Source of the DNA: Akkermansia muciniphila
GTDB taxonomy: Bacteria > Verrucomicrobiota > Verrucomicrobiia > Verrucomicrobiales > Akkermansiaceae
Length of the DNA stretch: 64,000 nucleotides
Direction of reading: 5' to 3'
NCBI GenBank assembly: GCA_945874895.1
Contig: CAMCIC010000002.1
Location: 124,001-188,000, forward strand
The notes below the pieces were generated by a model. The model saw only the letters and a list, made by a program, of their open reading frames with translations, had not been told where the DNA came from and searched no databases. A program made the translations under genes and the position numbers. Shown in pieces: positions 28,193 to 38,247 of this stretch (the first letter of the stretch is position 1; the number at the start of each line of letters is the position of its first letter).

Positions 28193-30574
28193 TCAATAAA
28201 ACTCAACGAGGCGACGTTGCCAGATCGACTTGAGTGATTTGAGATCTTCTGACAGAAGTTCTTCTGTTCCACGTGTGACCTTCAGCTTGCCATGGGCTGC
28301 TACCGCCTTGCCAAGAACGGCAAAGCTTTCCCCCTCGAAGTGTTGTTGCAATGCTGCGAGATTTTCAGGAAGAACCTCGATGAGGATGCGACCAGTCGAT
28401 TCACTGAACAAAGCCACAGCAGGGGGTAATGCACCAACAGTTGCTAGATCGATTTCCACCCCGGCTTTTTCCGAGAATGCCATTTCCGCGACAGCAGTCA
28501 CGAGGCCCCCTTCGGAGACATCGTGGGCGGAGAGGATCAAGTCGGCCATGCGGGCTTGGTGAAATTTCCGATAGGTTTGCAGGTTTTTTGCGCAATTGGT
28601 TTGCGGCACGAGCGCGCCACTGATGCCTTGCTGGCGAGCAAAAACCGAGCCACCCATTTCATCCTTGGTCTCGCCTAACAGGCAGAGAAGTGAATGATCG
28701 CGGCGCAGCGAGGAGCCAGTGACATTTGTCTGCGACTCGACAATGCCGATGCCGCTGCAAAGGAAAGTAACGGGAATGTTGATAGGACCATCCTCGGTTT
28801 CAAAGTAATTGTAGAACGAGTCTTTTCCAGAAATGAAAGGTGCTTCGAACTCTTCTGCGGCATCAGCGATGCCCTTAACGCATTCAACAAGCCGACCCAG
28901 TTCATCGGGATCGTTTGGATTGCCCATGCAGAAATTGTCGAGCAAACCGATCTTATCAGGGTTGGCGCCGACGAGCACGAGCGAGCGCATCGTTTCATCC
29001 ATGCTAGCGCGCCCCATGGCACGAGGATCCGTTTTGCCCCACTCAGGCAACAAGGAAAGACCTATCGCCATGGCTTTGGTGGAGCCATCGATCGCAATCA
29101 CCGATCCGTCCTGCGGTGCATCACCGGTGGCGCCCGCTAGGGGTTCGAGCAAGGTGTTGCCTTGGACTTTGTGGTCGTATTCGCGGATGATGGGCTCGCG
29201 TGAGCAGATCGCAAAGTCTCCTAATGCATCATGCAGAGCGGCGCTGAGGTTGATGTTTTCTCCAACGAGACCGGTAGCGCCCGGGGAGCCGGCGAAACGC
29301 GATTGCAGCTGGCGCGTCGGGGCATCGTGAAGCTTGGAGTTATCGAGCTCGCAGACGATCTCGCCGTGATGCCAGATTTTGAGAATACCGGTATCATCGG
29401 AGTGACCCAGCACAGTGAGCTCCGTCTGATAGGTGTCAGCCAGCGCCTGCAATTCCGGCAAAGAGGCTTCCTCCACGGCCAACACCATGCGCTCCTGACT
29501 CTCCGAAATGAAGACCTGCCAAGAGATGAGTCCAGGCTCTTTCAACGGTGCGTTGTCGAGAAACAACTCGCCGCCGGTCTCACTGAGCATCTCCCCCGCT
29601 GCCGAGCTAAAACCACCCGCACCGCAGTCCGTGATAAAAACGATCAGATTACGATCGCGGGCGGCCAAGATGAAGTCCGCGGCCTTTTTCTCCTCGATGG
29701 GATTGCCAATCTGCACCGCACTCTGGTCCTCGACGTGGCTATCGCCCGTCAGTGAGGCAGAAGAGAAGGTGGCACCTTTCAATCCATCGCGCCCAGTGCG
29801 ACCACCGACGACGATGATTTTCAGCCCAGGGCGCATTTTTTTATCGATGTATGGCTGATCGATGACGCCTGCCGTACCAGCATAGACGAGAGGATTGTAA
29901 ATGTAGGTTGGGTCAAACTGGATCGCGCCGCTGACTGTCGGAATGCCCATACGGTTGCCATAATCCCGCACCCCGCGCACGACACCGCGCATGATTCCCA
30001 GCGGGTGAATGACGTCCTTGCCCTTAATCGTGGCAGGATTGGTGTCAGGCGCGCCAAAGCAAAAGACATCGACGTTGGCGATCGGCTTGGCGCCTTTTCC
30101 GGCACCGAGAATATCACGCACCACTCCACCGATGCCGGTATTGGCACCTGCATAAGGCTCGATGGCACTGGGGTGATTGTGAGTTTCCACCTTAAGGCAA
30201 ACCGCTTTCTGGTCGTCGAGTCGGATGAAACCCGCGTTATCATGAAAACAGCTCAGCACGAAGTCCGGCTTCTTTTCCATGATTCTCTCGCTGGGCTTCT
30301 TGATGAATGTTTTGAAGAGCGAGTGAATGGTTTCGGTGCCGTTGGGAGTCTCGTGCGTGATGGTGGCGGCGAAAATCCGATGCTTGCAATGTTCGCTCCA
30401 GGTTTGGGCGATCACTTCCATTTCCACATCCGTGGGCTCACGATCCCACTCGCGATAGATCCCTTGCACCACTTCCATGTCCTCGCGGGAAAGCGAGAGC
30501 TTCATGGAATCGCTCAGGGCCTTGAGTTCTTCACCGGTGAGATTGCGAATGGGGATGTGGCGATAGCTTTTCAT
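28193..30574 (-). CDS. purL: Phosphoribosylformylglycinamidine synthase II
   Basis: TWSEHCKHRIF, KVETHNHPSAIEPYAGANTGIGGVVRDILGAGKGAKPIAN...: FGAM synthase II. Start ATG at 30574 (MKSYRHIPIRNLTGEEL). Confidence 0.95.
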   Translation of the reverse strand: MKSYRHIPIRNLTGEELKALSDSMKLSLSREDMEVVQGIYREWDREPTDVEMEVIAQTWSEHCKHRIFAATITHETPNGTETIHSLFKTFIKKPSERIMEKKPDFVLSCFHDNAGFIRLDDQKAVCLKVETHNHPSAIEPYAGANTGIGGVVRDILGAGKGAKPIANVDVFCFGAPDTNPATIKGKDVIHPLGIMRGVVRGVRDYGNRMGIPTVSGAIQFDPTYIYNPLVYAGTAGVIDQPYIDKKMRPGLKIIVVGGRTGRDGLKGATFSSASLTGDSHVEDQSAVQIGNPIEEKKAADFILAARDRNLIVFITDCGAGGFSSAAGEMLSETGGELFLDNAPLKEPGLISWQVFISESQERMVLAVEEASLPELQALADTYQTELTVLGHSDDTGILKIWHHGEIVCELDNSKLHDAPTRQLQSRFAGSPGATGLVGENINLSAALHDALGDFAICSREPIIREYDHKVQGNTLLEPLAGATGDAPQDGSVIAIDGSTKAMAIGLSLLPEWGKTDPRAMGRASMDETMRSLVLVGANPDKIGLLDNFCMGNPNDPDELGRLVECVKGIADAAEEFEAPFISGKDSFYNYFETEDGPINIPVTFLCSGIGIVESQTNVTGSSLRRDHSLLCLLGETKDEMGGSVFARQQGISGALVPQTNCAKNLQTYRKFHQARMADLILSAHDVSEGGLVTAVAEMAFSEKAGVEIDLATVGALPPAVALFSESTGRILIEVLPENLAALQQHFEGESFAVLGKAVAAHGKLKVTRGTEELLSEDLKSLKSIWQRRLVEFY

Positions 30575-30779
30575 GCGGAAAATGACTTGATGGTTCCGTG
30601 CGGGGAACGCCGCGACTTCACCACAGTTTGCTCGGCTGTGACAGATTTTTTTGTAGCGAAATGCGCGACTGAATGAGCCGTGCAGGATTCCTTTCACGAG
30701 ACCGTGGGGCTTGCATACGGGGCACTTGCAAACAATTTCCTTGAGAAAACCTAGGTTCTAACGAAGATATCGACCACCG

Positions 30780-32078
30780 ATGACAAAACGGAATTTGATT
30801 CACACATGCATGATCCTAGCAACCGCTTCGATCGGTAGCGGATGCAAACAGAAAACGATCACCGCCGCGCCTAAAACGGTGACAGAAATGGCTATCCCCA
30901 AGCCCGCGCCGATTCCTGTGAGTGTATCGCCGCAAGGAATGATGCGAGGAGGTAAGCCATATTTCGTTCAGGGAGTGGGCGGAGACAAGAACCTCAAAGC
31001 TTTAGCGGACCGTGGCGGCAATTCCATCCGCACCTGGTCCACCAACGGCCTGGGAAGCATACTCGACGAGGCAGAAAAGCTGGGACTCACGGTCAGCGCC
31101 GGGATTTGGCTAGAAAACGAATGCAGTTGGTTCTCCTACAAAAATCCGGAACATTGCAAAAAACAATCGGATCGCGTGCGCAAGGAAGTCAATCTCTATC
31201 GAAATTACCCAGCACTGCTCGCCTGGGGTGTGGGCAATGAGGCGGAGGGTGATGGATCGAATGATGCCTATTGGCAGCAACTGGAACGACTGGCTGTTAT
31301 GGTGAAGGAAATCGATCCTCAGCACCCCACATTCACAGCTGTGGCGGGTTTGAATCCCTCAAAAACCCAGGGTTTGATGAAATTCACACCCAGTCTTGAT
31401 TATGTAGGCATCAATACCTATGGCGGCGTGTTCGGCCTGCGCAAGCATTTGCAGAACGTCGGATGGAATCGCCCTTGGTTGCTCACGGAATGGGGACCTC
31501 GTGGATTTTGGGAGAGCAAAAAAACATCTTTTGGTGCTCCGCTCGAACAGAACAGCAGCGAAAAAGCTGCGATGATGATGCGGGCCTATCGCGAAGTGAT
31601 CCGACCCGAGGGAGGATGCCTCGGAAACTATGCCTTCGTCTGGGGATGGAAGTTCGAAGCCACAGCCACTTGGTTCGGTCTCTACACTCATGAGGGAGAC
31701 ACCACCGCGTCGGTGGATACCCTTGAAGAAGTTTGGAAAGGTCGCAAACCAGAGAACCTTGCGCCTGAGATCGGTCCCATCAGCAGCATGCCCGCTGCCG
31801 CACTGGCACCTGGTCAAAAATGGCAACCACGAGTGGAATCCAAGGATCCCGATTCTGATCCGTTGCAATGGCAGTGGGCCGTGTTGCCGGAACTGCAGGG
31901 TCACCAGCACAACGGCTGCAAAATCCCCGCCTTTGTTGCCGACACAGTCGTTGCAGCTCAGACCGCCACCCCCGAGGCAAAGGCGCCGCAAAAACACGGG
32001 ATGTATCGCCTCTACGTCTGGGTCAAAGATGGTCACGGTCACGTGGCCACCGCCAACGCGCCATTCGAAGTGCGTTGA
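30780..32078 (+). CDS. Lipoprotein with glycoside-hydrolase (GH2-like TIM barrel) domain
   Basis: Lipobox-like ASIGSGC; GNSIRTWSTNGLGSILDEAEKLGLTVSAGIWL...ALLAWGVGNEAEG...LTEWGPRG: catalytic NE / E pattern of GH-A clan. Confidence 0.75.
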   Translation: MTKRNLIHTCMILATASIGSGCKQKTITAAPKTVTEMAIPKPAPIPVSVSPQGMMRGGKPYFVQGVGGDKNLKALADRGGNSIRTWSTNGLGSILDEAEKLGLTVSAGIWLENECSWFSYKNPEHCKKQSDRVRKEVNLYRNYPALLAWGVGNEAEGDGSNDAYWQQLERLAVMVKEIDPQHPTFTAVAGLNPSKTQGLMKFTPSLDYVGINTYGGVFGLRKHLQNVGWNRPWLLTEWGPRGFWESKKTSFGAPLEQNSSEKAAMMMRAYREVIRPEGGCLGNYAFVWGWKFEATATWFGLYTHEGDTTASVDTLEEVWKGRKPENLAPEIGPISSMPAAALAPGQKWQPRVESKDPDSDPLQWQWAVLPELQGHQHNGCKIPAFVADTVVAAQTATPEAKAPQKHGMYRLYVWVKDGHGHVATANAPFEVR

Positions 32079-32200
32079 GTTTTTTCATGCCATACCATAG
32101 CGCCGTCTTCCGAGTCGATAGACGACAGCGGTCACGGGCGGGCATACCCATGATCACTCGCGTGATGCTGGGAAAAAAACGATGAATGAATAAAAACGAT

Positions 32201-34867
32201 TCATCTCAAGGCTTCCAACATTTCCCCTAGCTGCGACAACTTCCCTTTCCATTCCAGCAAACGGGCTTTTTCCTGTTCCACCACATCGACGGGCGCGCGC
32301 TCCACGAAACTGGCATTGCCCAACTTTGCTTCGCACTTTACGACTTCCTTGCTGAGCTTGTCGATTTCTTTGCTGAGACGCACTTTCTCCGCTTCTACAT
32401 CGATCAAACCTTCCAATGGGAGATAGACTTCTCCGATGGGAGTGATCGCCACGGGAGTGCCCTTGGGGGACTCGTAGGAATCATCGATCCGGATCTCCCC
32501 TGCTCCTGACAACAAGGCGAGAACATCAGATTCACCCGCCAACCACGATGGTGCGTTTTTGACGATGAATGTTACATCGCGACGAGTTGCCACGTTGTAT
32601 TCAAATTTCAGATTCCGCATACGCCCCGTGGCTTCGTAAATGCCAGTCACTTGAGCCTGTGCGCTTTTGGCATCATATCCGTGCAACAATGAATGCTCCG
32701 GCAAGCTACGGTTCATGAGGAATTCTCCATGCGGCACGTAACCCATACGCGCGGACAATTCTTCCGTGACGTGAGGCATGTAGGGATGGAGCAATTGGAG
32801 GAATCGGCTCATCACCGCATCAAAAACCGCAAGTGTGCGGTCTCTCTCTGCCGCGGTGGCCGTGTTTCTCAGATCGCCCTTCACCGCCTCGAGGAACCAG
32901 TCACAAAACTCGCTCCACAAGAACTCGTGCATTTTCTGCGCGATTTCGCCGAAACGGTATTCGCCATACGATTCCTCGAGCTGCAACGCCAACGCATCGA
33001 GCTTAGCCATGATATCGATGTGATACGGTCGCAGCGAATTCAGAGGAGGCAGAGGCATCACACCGCCATCGCTCGCCATCTGGCGGAAACGGCAGGCGTT
33101 GTAGATTTTGTTCGCGAAGTTTCGCCCTTCCTCGACTTGCGATTCATCGAAGCGAACATCGCTACCTACCGGAGCGATCCGCAGCAGCCCGAAGCGTAGA
33201 CCATCCGCCCCGAACTGATCCATCAGATCCAACGGATCCGGGGAATTGCCTAGCTGTTTGCTCATCTTCCGACCTTGCAAATCGCGGATGATGGAGGTGA
33301 AGTAGACGTTGCGGAATGGCAGTTCGTCCATGAATTCGTAACCCGCCATGATCATGCGTGCCACCCAGAAAAAGATGATGTCTGGTCCCGTGACGAGGTC
33401 ATTGGTGGGATAGAATTTTTTGCGAGTGTCGTCATCCATGGTCGCGAAGGGCCAGAGCCACGAACTGAACCAGGTATCCATGCTATCCTCATCCTGAACC
33501 CAGTTTTCGGCATCAGCGGGAGGCTCCGTTCCTACGTGAATGTCACCCTTCTGCCGATCCGAGAGATCGAGGGTTTCCGCTTGCTGCAGTGCGTCCGACT
33601 TCTCCTTACGATACCAGACAGGGATGCGATGTCCCCACCAGAGTTGCCGACTGATGCACCAGTCCTGAAGATTTCCCATCCAGTGGGCAAAAGTTTTTTT
33701 CCAGCGCTCGGGGCGGAATACGATCTCCCCGTTTTCCACGGCGGCAGCTGTGCGATCCACCGCAGGATATCGCAGGAACCATTGCAAGGAAAGGCGCGGT
33801 TCGATGGGAACATCCGCACGCTCACTGAAGCCCACATTGTTCGAATAATCTTCCTCTTTCACCAGAGCGCCCAGTTCGGCAAGTCTCTTCGCCGCCAACT
33901 TGCGCGCCACAAATCGATCGAGCCCATCGAATTCCGGACAATCGGGGCAATGAATGCGGCCATCGGGATGAAGTACATCGATGATAGGCAGAGCGTGACG
34001 TTGGCCGATTTCGAAGTCCACGCGGTCATGAGCAGGAGTGACCTTCAAGGCACCGGTGCCGAACTCTTTGTCCACCGCTTCGTCAGCGATGATGGGGATC
34101 GGAGCACGCGGGAAAGGCCGCCAGACGTGCTTGCCCATCAGATCTTGGTATCGTTCATCGAGCGGATGAACTGCTACCGCCGTATCACCCATCAGTGTCT
34201 CGGGCCGGGTTGTGGAGATTTCCAGAAAACGCCCAGGCTCCTCTACGACCTCGTAGCGCATCGTGTAAAATTTGCCGTTTTGCTGTTTGGGTATGACCTC
34301 CTCATCGCTCAATGCGGTTAGGGATACAGGGCACCAATTGACCATGCGCAGTCCGCGATAGATCAATCCTTTTTCGAACAACTTCACGAACACATCCTGC
34401 ACCGCGCGGGTGTAATCCGCATCCATAGTGAAACGCTCACGACTCCAGTCGCACGAGCAACCGAGACGTTTCAACTGCCCGATGATGATATCACCGTATT
34501 GTTCTTTCCATGCCCAAACACGTTTGAGGAATTCCTCACGACCAAGGTCGCGGCGCGTTTTGCCCTCCTCCTTGCGGATCAGTTGTTCGACCTTTGTCTG
34601 GGTGGCGATGCCCGCGTGATCGGTGCCGGGCAACCACAGCACTTCGAAACCTTTTTGTCGCGCCCGACGCGCGAGGATGTCCTGCAGGGCATTATTCAAC
34701 ACGTGCCCCAAATGGAGAATCCCGGTCACATTCGGAGGCGGAATCACGATCGAGTAGGCCGGCTTGACGGATCGGGGGTCCGCTTCGAAACAACGGCCTT
34801 CGATCCACGCGGCATACCACTTGGCTTCCACGTCCTTGGGTTCGTATCCTTTGGGTAACTCTGACAT
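32201..34867 (-). CDS. valS: Valyl-tRNA synthetase
   Basis: PPPNVTGILHLGHVLNNALQD (HIGH), GTDHAGIATQ, GRKMSKQLGNSPDPLD (KMSKS), C-term coiled-coil arm. Confidence 0.96.
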   Translation of the reverse strand: MSELPKGYEPKDVEAKWYAAWIEGRCFEADPRSVKPAYSIVIPPPNVTGILHLGHVLNNALQDILARRARQKGFEVLWLPGTDHAGIATQTKVEQLIRKEEGKTRRDLGREEFLKRVWAWKEQYGDIIIGQLKRLGCSCDWSRERFTMDADYTRAVQDVFVKLFEKGLIYRGLRMVNWCPVSLTALSDEEVIPKQQNGKFYTMRYEVVEEPGRFLEISTTRPETLMGDTAVAVHPLDERYQDLMGKHVWRPFPRAPIPIIADEAVDKEFGTGALKVTPAHDRVDFEIGQRHALPIIDVLHPDGRIHCPDCPEFDGLDRFVARKLAAKRLAELGALVKEEDYSNNVGFSERADVPIEPRLSLQWFLRYPAVDRTAAAVENGEIVFRPERWKKTFAHWMGNLQDWCISRQLWWGHRIPVWYRKEKSDALQQAETLDLSDRQKGDIHVGTEPPADAENWVQDEDSMDTWFSSWLWPFATMDDDTRKKFYPTNDLVTGPDIIFFWVARMIMAGYEFMDELPFRNVYFTSIIRDLQGRKMSKQLGNSPDPLDLMDQFGADGLRFGLLRIAPVGSDVRFDESQVEEGRNFANKIYNACRFRQMASDGGVMPLPPLNSLRPYHIDIMAKLDALALQLEESYGEYRFGEIAQKMHEFLWSEFCDWFLEAVKGDLRNTATAAERDRTLAVFDAVMSRFLQLLHPYMPHVTEELSARMGYVPHGEFLMNRSLPEHSLLHGYDAKSAQAQVTGIYEATGRMRNLKFEYNVATRRDVTFIVKNAPSWLAGESDVLALLSGAGEIRIDDSYESPKGTPVAITPIGEVYLPLEGLIDVEAEKVRLSKEIDKLSKEVVKCEAKLGNASFVERAPVDVVEQEKARLLEWKGKLSQLGEMLEALR

Positions 34868-34929
34868 CGCGCAGCACGATTGCCATAGAGGAACGAAATT
34901 GTAAAGCACAGGCTTGATCCGCAGGCGGC

Positions 34930-36843
34930 TTACTCCACAGGAAGATCGCGCCGAATCGATTTTTCAACCGCCTCGGCGAATTCATTTTCGAGGTAAGGAG
35001 CCGCCGCCACACCCACGCCCAGTGAAAGTGCCGGTCCCTGATGGGAGCCAAACACATTGCGGGAGCACGACATGGCCGATGCCGCCTTTGTCACCACCAT
35101 GCCACCTAACAAATTTTCCGCGATGCGATTGCTCTCGCAGATACCGCCGCCCGCCTGGCGAAGAAACATCCCATAGTCGCGGTTCGCCATGAGTTGGTTC
35201 CCCTTCGACCGCACCACCGCTGAAGTATCGATCAAGATGCCGTTGAGACAATTTTCCGCACAACGGTTGTTTTCAAGCACGGCGGCAGCGTGGTCCCACA
35301 CCTCAATGCCGTGGTGGATGTTGGCAATCAACTGGCATTGCCGCACCGTGGCACGAGTACCCTGATTCTGAAGAGATATGCCGTTCCAACCATTTTCTTC
35401 AAAGCGACATTGCTCGACGAGCACATCCGCCCCCTGAATGACGGCGAGCCCATGACCTGCCGCTCGTGAAAAACGACAGGATTCAAAGCTCGCCTTCGCG
35501 CCTACCACCAAAACGGCCGAGTAGCGCTCCGCATCGGTGTGGATCGATGAATGCCGGAACTGCAAACCCTTAATTTGTGCACCATCCGCCTTTTTCCCTA
35601 GGCTCAATGCTGGTGCCGTTTCCGCAGGGCAGGCAAATACCACATCACCCGATGCCGCTTCGAGAACGACGGGAACATGAAGAAAAAAAGGTCCGGCATA
35701 TTCCCCCGCTGCGATCGCGATTCGATCCTGCGGTTGCGCCGCATCAAAGGCGGCTTGCAATTGAGGAAAATCATCGGGCACGCGAATGGTGCGAGTGTAA
35801 CCGGCGATTTTATCATACAGTGCGCCAACAAGCGGGTCAGAGGGATGGAGTTTTTTTGCCTCGCGAATCATCTCCAGCAATCGCGGATCATAGCGCCCAC
35901 GGTCGTTTCGCAGAACCTCTTGATACAATTCCGCCGAGCGAGCTCTATTCGCTTGATCCGTTTTCCGCCCCTCCTCCGCCATGATTTTCCACTGCTTGGC
36001 CTGATCATACTGCGGTTCCTCGCGGAGAATTTTTTCAGCCCAGGCCGATGCGGCATCCCACTCTCGCCGGTCGATCGAAGCCTGCGCGCTGTCTTTCCAT
36101 TGTTGGCGGATACCCGCCGTCTGCATGAAACGCACCTTGTCCACCAACACGCTCATTTCGCTGTGCTGAGGTTGGATCAACCTGACCTTAGCGATCGCCG
36201 CCAGCGTAGCATCCCAGCGACTGCCCTCAAAGGCGGCAACGGCTTCCCCAGCCCAATAGGCAACGTATTGTTCCTGCTCTTCTTGCATGCCTGCCTCAAT
36301 GCTACGTCGGCCCATGAGTGCGATCCCATTTCCGGGATCCTGCTGCTCGATGTTTTGATAGATGGCCATGGCTTCCTGCCATCGGCGCTTCATGACATGA
36401 TCCGCCGCTTCCGATTCCCATTTCGTGATTTGTCGCTGGCGCGCAGCTTCCTGCTGCCATTGCGATTCATTCCAATGGAGAAATCCCCCCATTCCCAGAG
36501 AAGCGAGAACGAAAAGGCATTTCCCCACCAGTCCTGCTGCGGATCTGGAGCGACCCGATGAGTTCGGCTTCTCCGTTGCGGCATCGATGGCCATAGAATC
36601 GCTCGTTGCTGCGCTTTTTTCGCGATAAAAAGCCATTGCTCGATCGAACTGCATCAAATCGTATTGGCATCTTTCTGCGATCAACTCCGTGGGCGCACGC
36701 CGCACCCGTTCAGCCATCTGATCACGGGTCGCTAGGAAGGACGGCGCGCGAGATCGCCAGTCATCCTCTGATGACAAGCCCAAGACTCTTCTTGCTTCCT
36801 CAGCATCCATGCCGCAACATTCGTAGCACTTCACCTTGGACAT
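34930..36843 (-). CDS. Membrane-anchored TPR-like / right-handed beta-helix repeat protein
   Basis: N-term MSKVKCYECCGMDAEEARRVLGL...; TM GLVGKCLFVLASLGMGGFL; repeat helical region; C-term beta-helix ladder (VLVEQCRFEENGWNGISLQNQGTRATVRQCQLIANIHHGIEVWDHAAAVLENNRCAENCLNGI). Confidence 0.8.
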   Translation of the reverse strand: MSKVKCYECCGMDAEEARRVLGLSSEDDWRSRAPSFLATRDQMAERVRRAPTELIAERCQYDLMQFDRAMAFYREKSAATSDSMAIDAATEKPNSSGRSRSAAGLVGKCLFVLASLGMGGFLHWNESQWQQEAARQRQITKWESEAADHVMKRRWQEAMAIYQNIEQQDPGNGIALMGRRSIEAGMQEEQEQYVAYWAGEAVAAFEGSRWDATLAAIAKVRLIQPQHSEMSVLVDKVRFMQTAGIRQQWKDSAQASIDRREWDAASAWAEKILREEPQYDQAKQWKIMAEEGRKTDQANRARSAELYQEVLRNDRGRYDPRLLEMIREAKKLHPSDPLVGALYDKIAGYTRTIRVPDDFPQLQAAFDAAQPQDRIAIAAGEYAGPFFLHVPVVLEAASGDVVFACPAETAPALSLGKKADGAQIKGLQFRHSSIHTDAERYSAVLVVGAKASFESCRFSRAAGHGLAVIQGADVLVEQCRFEENGWNGISLQNQGTRATVRQCQLIANIHHGIEVWDHAAAVLENNRCAENCLNGILIDTSAVVRSKGNQLMANRDYGMFLRQAGGGICESNRIAENLLGGMVVTKAASAMSCSRNVFGSHQGPALSLGVGVAAAPYLENEFAEAVEKSIRRDLPVE

Positions 36844-36879
36844 ACCAATGCGAAAACAACAAATGATTGCCGCGCCGAG

Positions 36880-38145
36880 ATGACTCACATCTTCGTTCAC
36901 TACCACCTGCGTCCCGGTGGTGTCACCCGGGTGATGCTACAACAGGCAGCCGCGTTTCAGCGCATGGGCCTTCATTGTCTCACCATCAGCAGCGGACCTT
37001 TCGATCACTTGACGGGCAGGCATCGTTGTTTGCCCGCACTGGACTATGCTGATGCGCAAAATCTACGCTGGGCGGATCTGCGCGAGTTGGTCAAGGATCT
37101 TCCCCAACCATGGATTTGGCACGTGCACAATCCCACTCTCGGTTGCCATCCTGACATGGCCTCGGTCATTCAAAACATGGCCCATGCGGGCGAACGATTG
37201 ATCCTTCATCTGCATGATTTCGCGGAAGAGGATCGCCCGCAAAATCTTCAGCGTTTGAGCGCAGGGCCTCCTTGGTTCCCTGTAGGCGAACGCATCCACT
37301 ACGTCGTTCTCACAACACGTGATCGGGACATTCTCAGAAATGCAGGACTCGCGGCGAATCGAGTGACCGTGATCGGCAATCCGATTCTGCCCCAGCCGTT
37401 TCCCATGCCGCAGTCAAAAAGCGCGCAAATCATCTACCCCACCCGAGCGATCACTCGAAAAAACATGGGAGAGATGCTCCTGCTTGCAGCGCTTTCTCCC
37501 GCAGGCGCTAGGTTTGCCACCACACTGGGACCCGGGAAATCACTTCATCAGTCCAGTTACGAACATTGGCAAAATGTGGCTCAAGTGCTTGATCTCCCCG
37601 TCGACTGGGCCGTGACAGAAAGTGCCGGGTGCTCCACGAACTTCGGAACGCACATCCGCCACGCCACACATCTGATCAGCACCTCCATGCAAGAAGGGTT
37701 CGGCATGGCATTCTGGGAAGCAATCGCCTGGCAAAGACCGCTCATCGGTAGAGCCATCCCGCACATCGAAGAACATCTTGCTGATCATGGCATTCGACAT
37801 CCGCATCTTTACCATGGCATCTTCGTCGATTCGTTAGAATTTTCCCAGCAATCCGTTACCGTGCAGACTGAGCTGTTGGAGCGAGCCATGCAAGATCCCA
37901 CCCGTGTGCAGGTGAGGCAGGGAAATCGCTCCGTGGATGCTGTCTCGTGGCTGGCACTGGCTTTGTCACCTGAGCATAAACCTTTGCCGCTATCGCTGCT
38001 CGATCCTTTCCACCCCGATCAACACGCGCGCGCGGTGGACCAAATCGCCCAGTCTCTGAAAAACGCAGCAGCGAGCGACATCTCACAGCTCGATGCCGAG
38101 GTTATACGATTGTCATTTCGCAAGACCGTGCAAACTCACGCATGA
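36880..38145 (+). CDS. Glycosyltransferase (GT4-like)
   Basis: HYHLRPGGVTRVMLQQA, ...YPTRAITRKNMGEMLLLA...ISTSMQEGFGMAFWEAIAWQRPLIGR (E-x7-E type motif). Confidence 0.75.
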   Translation: MTHIFVHYHLRPGGVTRVMLQQAAAFQRMGLHCLTISSGPFDHLTGRHRCLPALDYADAQNLRWADLRELVKDLPQPWIWHVHNPTLGCHPDMASVIQNMAHAGERLILHLHDFAEEDRPQNLQRLSAGPPWFPVGERIHYVVLTTRDRDILRNAGLAANRVTVIGNPILPQPFPMPQSKSAQIIYPTRAITRKNMGEMLLLAALSPAGARFATTLGPGKSLHQSSYEHWQNVAQVLDLPVDWAVTESAGCSTNFGTHIRHATHLISTSMQEGFGMAFWEAIAWQRPLIGRAIPHIEEHLADHGIRHPHLYHGIFVDSLEFSQQSVTVQTELLERAMQDPTRVQVRQGNRSVDAVSWLALALSPEHKPLPLSLLDPFHPDQHARAVDQIAQSLKNAAASDISQLDAEVIRLSFRKTVQTHA

Positions 38146-38199
38146 CCTACCGAATTGATCGGTAAAAGCATGGTTTTATGGCAATAAAAAAACGTTACA

Positions 38200-38247
38200 C
38201 CTGAAAAAAATGATTCATTTTTTGCCTCAACGGTGAGGCATTTCAGG
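38200..38247. terminator. Nested inverted repeats at convergent gene junction (probable bidirectional terminator)
   Basis: Outer arms CCTGAAA(38200-38206)/TTTCAGG(38241-38247) enclosing AAAATGATTCATTTT and TGCCTCA-ACGG-TGAGGCA. Confidence 0.55.

Noticed and set aside
33275-34321. 348 aa plus-strand ORF inside valS
   Set aside because: Antisense to well-conserved valS sequence; no recognisable motifs.
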